From Candidatus Poseidoniaceae archaeon (GTDB lineage: Archaea; Thermoplasmatota; Poseidoniia; Poseidoniales; Poseidoniaceae): a stretch of 5,328 nucleotides of DNA. The stretch lies in the NCBI GenBank assembly GCA_022451765.1, contig JAKUNY010000108.1, positions 1 to 5,328 of the forward strand, written 5' to 3'. The stretch's first letter is position 1. Every line of letters begins with the position of its first letter. The notes under the pieces are model-generated. The model was not told where the DNA came from and did no database searches. It saw only the letters and a program-made list of their open reading frames with translations. Positions 4,595 to 5,328 of the stretch are shown piece by piece. The translations under genes and the position numbers were made by a program.

Positions 4595-5328
4595 ATGGGC
4601 GATGACTCTCAACCCCTTGTGCGTGCGGTCGACATGGGAAAGCGATACGGCGAATTCGTTGCCCTCCACCCACTCAATGTCGAGGTTCATTCCGGCGAAT
4701 TTTTTGGTGTGTTTGGGCCAAACGGTGCAGGTAAATCGACGTTCATAAAACTCCTAACAGGTCAATTGCAACCGTCGATTGGACAGATCGAGGTGTTGGG
4801 CGTCGATGCTCGAAAATCACCTCAAAAACTCAAAGCCAATATCGGAATTGTTCCCGAATCGGAATCTCCTCCATCGTTTTTGACACCTACTGAGTTCCTT
4901 CAGTTTGTTGCTCGATTGCGAGGCCTTGAGGACCTTGAGGCGCAAGTCGAGCACTGGTTGGATTGGTTCGGATTGCAGGAAAAAAGGGATACGATGTGCA
5001 AGGATTTGTCAAAAGGTCAGCGGCAAAAAGTCATGCTCGCATCCGCATTTATCCACAAGCCCAAACTTCTCTTTTTGGATGAACCGTTTGCAAATCTTGA
5101 TCCTATTTATCAGCGAAAATGCAGAGAATGGTTGCTCGATCACGTCGATGATGGCGGGACAATCTTCCTCTGCTCACACGTCCTTGAGATGGCGGAGCGC
5201 ATGTGCAACCGCATGGCCATTATCAATCACGGTCGTGTTCTGGCTGCAGGAACGGTATCAGGAATGAAAGAGTCCGAAAAGGAAACCTTGGAGGACGTCT
5301 TTATTCGACTCGGTGGGCACTCAATAGA
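4595..5328 (+). CDS. ABC-2-type transporter ATP-binding protein (3' end outside window)
   Basis: The frame from ATG 4595 stays open to the window edge, giving 244 residues with no stop codon. It is an ABC ATPase of the COG1131 type (CcmA/NatA/DrrA-like), which powers an ABC-2 membrane exporter at the cytosolic face. In order: GPNGAGKST Walker A (41-49); IGIVPE Q-loop region (83-88, with Glu88 where many ABC proteins have Gln); LSKGQRQKV signature (138-146); LLFLDEP Walker B (158-164); NLDP D-loop (167-170); and SH at 194-195 with switch His195. The last visible residues (TLEDVFIRLGG) match the usual C-terminal end of this class, so only a few codons are likely missing. The permease is expected just downstream. 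In-frame GTG 4619 or ATG 4634 are alternative starts, but homology (VRAVDMGKRYGEFVAL) begins upstream of ATG 4634. Substrate unknown. Confidence 0.93.
   Translation, partial: MGDDSQPLVRAVDMGKRYGEFVALHPLNVEVHSGEFFGVFGPNGAGKSTFIKLLTGQLQPSIGQIEVLGVDARKSPQKLKANIGIVPESESPPSFLTPTEFLQFVARLRGLEDLEAQVEHWLDWFGLQEKRDTMCKDLSKGQRQKVMLASAFIHKPKLLFLDEPFANLDPIYQRKCREWLLDHVDDGGTIFLCSHVLEMAERMCNRMAIINHGRVLAAGTVSGMKESEKETLEDVFIRLGGHSI

Noticed and set aside
4923..4938. Direct repeat CCTTGAGG, twice in tandem
   Set aside because: It lies in the ABC ATPase frame and simply encodes LE-D-LE in a helix; two short copies are explained by codon use.
4905..5267. A 120-residue plus-strand open frame inside the ABC ATPase region
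   Set aside because: It is out of frame with the clear ABC ATPase, which carries all the motifs and runs to the window edge; the other frame has Cys/Ser-rich sequence with no domain.

Overview
The window holds eight protein-coding genes packed almost end to end, with no RNA gene, mobile element, CRISPR array or gene-free stretch over 100 bases. Two of the genes are cut by the window edges. It looks like a small, streamlined archaeal genome. The nucleotide pyrophosphatase is of the archaeal/eukaryal type, spacers are very short, two genes probably lack a Shine-Dalgarno site, and one protein is a two-helix membrane protein with an Ala/Glu-rich and Pro-rich soluble part. The overall flavour resembles marine Euryarchaeota (Poseidoniales, Marine Group II). 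That placement is inference from protein style and not proven here.

Left block (1-1294): the C-terminal half of quinolinate synthase NadA (+) meets, stop codon against stop codon, a minus-strand pair: a CrcB/FluC fluoride channel followed 32 nt later by a small bacterioferritin-like four-helix protein. By eye, the latter has lost two of the six usual di-iron ligands. The channel has a Met in place of the first Phe of its Phe box.

Middle block (1379-3657, +): a three-gene operon encodes an XTP/dITP diphosphatase (RdgB/Ham1 family), an unrecognised two-helix membrane-anchored protein, and a CPBP-family (Rce1-like) intramembrane glutamic protease. Gaps are 29 and 9 nt. The Shine-Dalgarno site of the protease gene overlaps the stop codon of the membrane protein gene, so the two are probably translated together. 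The 84-nt gap between crcB and rdgB carries a perfect 13-bp palindrome.

Right block (3658-5328): an enoyl-CoA hydratase/isomerase (-) again abuts its convergent neighbour with no spacer (TGA|TCA). It is divergent, across 94 nt, from the ATPase of an ABC-2-type exporter (+) that runs off the right edge. That gap contains two overlapping short inverted repeats and no clear Shine-Dalgarno site for either gene.

Most of the genes are housekeeping: NAD synthesis, fluoride export, nucleotide-pool sanitation, acyl-CoA metabolism and export. I see no clear new defence or mobile system. The parts most worth following up are the anchor protein/CPBP protease pair, the ferritin-like protein with an altered metal site next to the fluoride channel, and the palindrome between the divergent genes.
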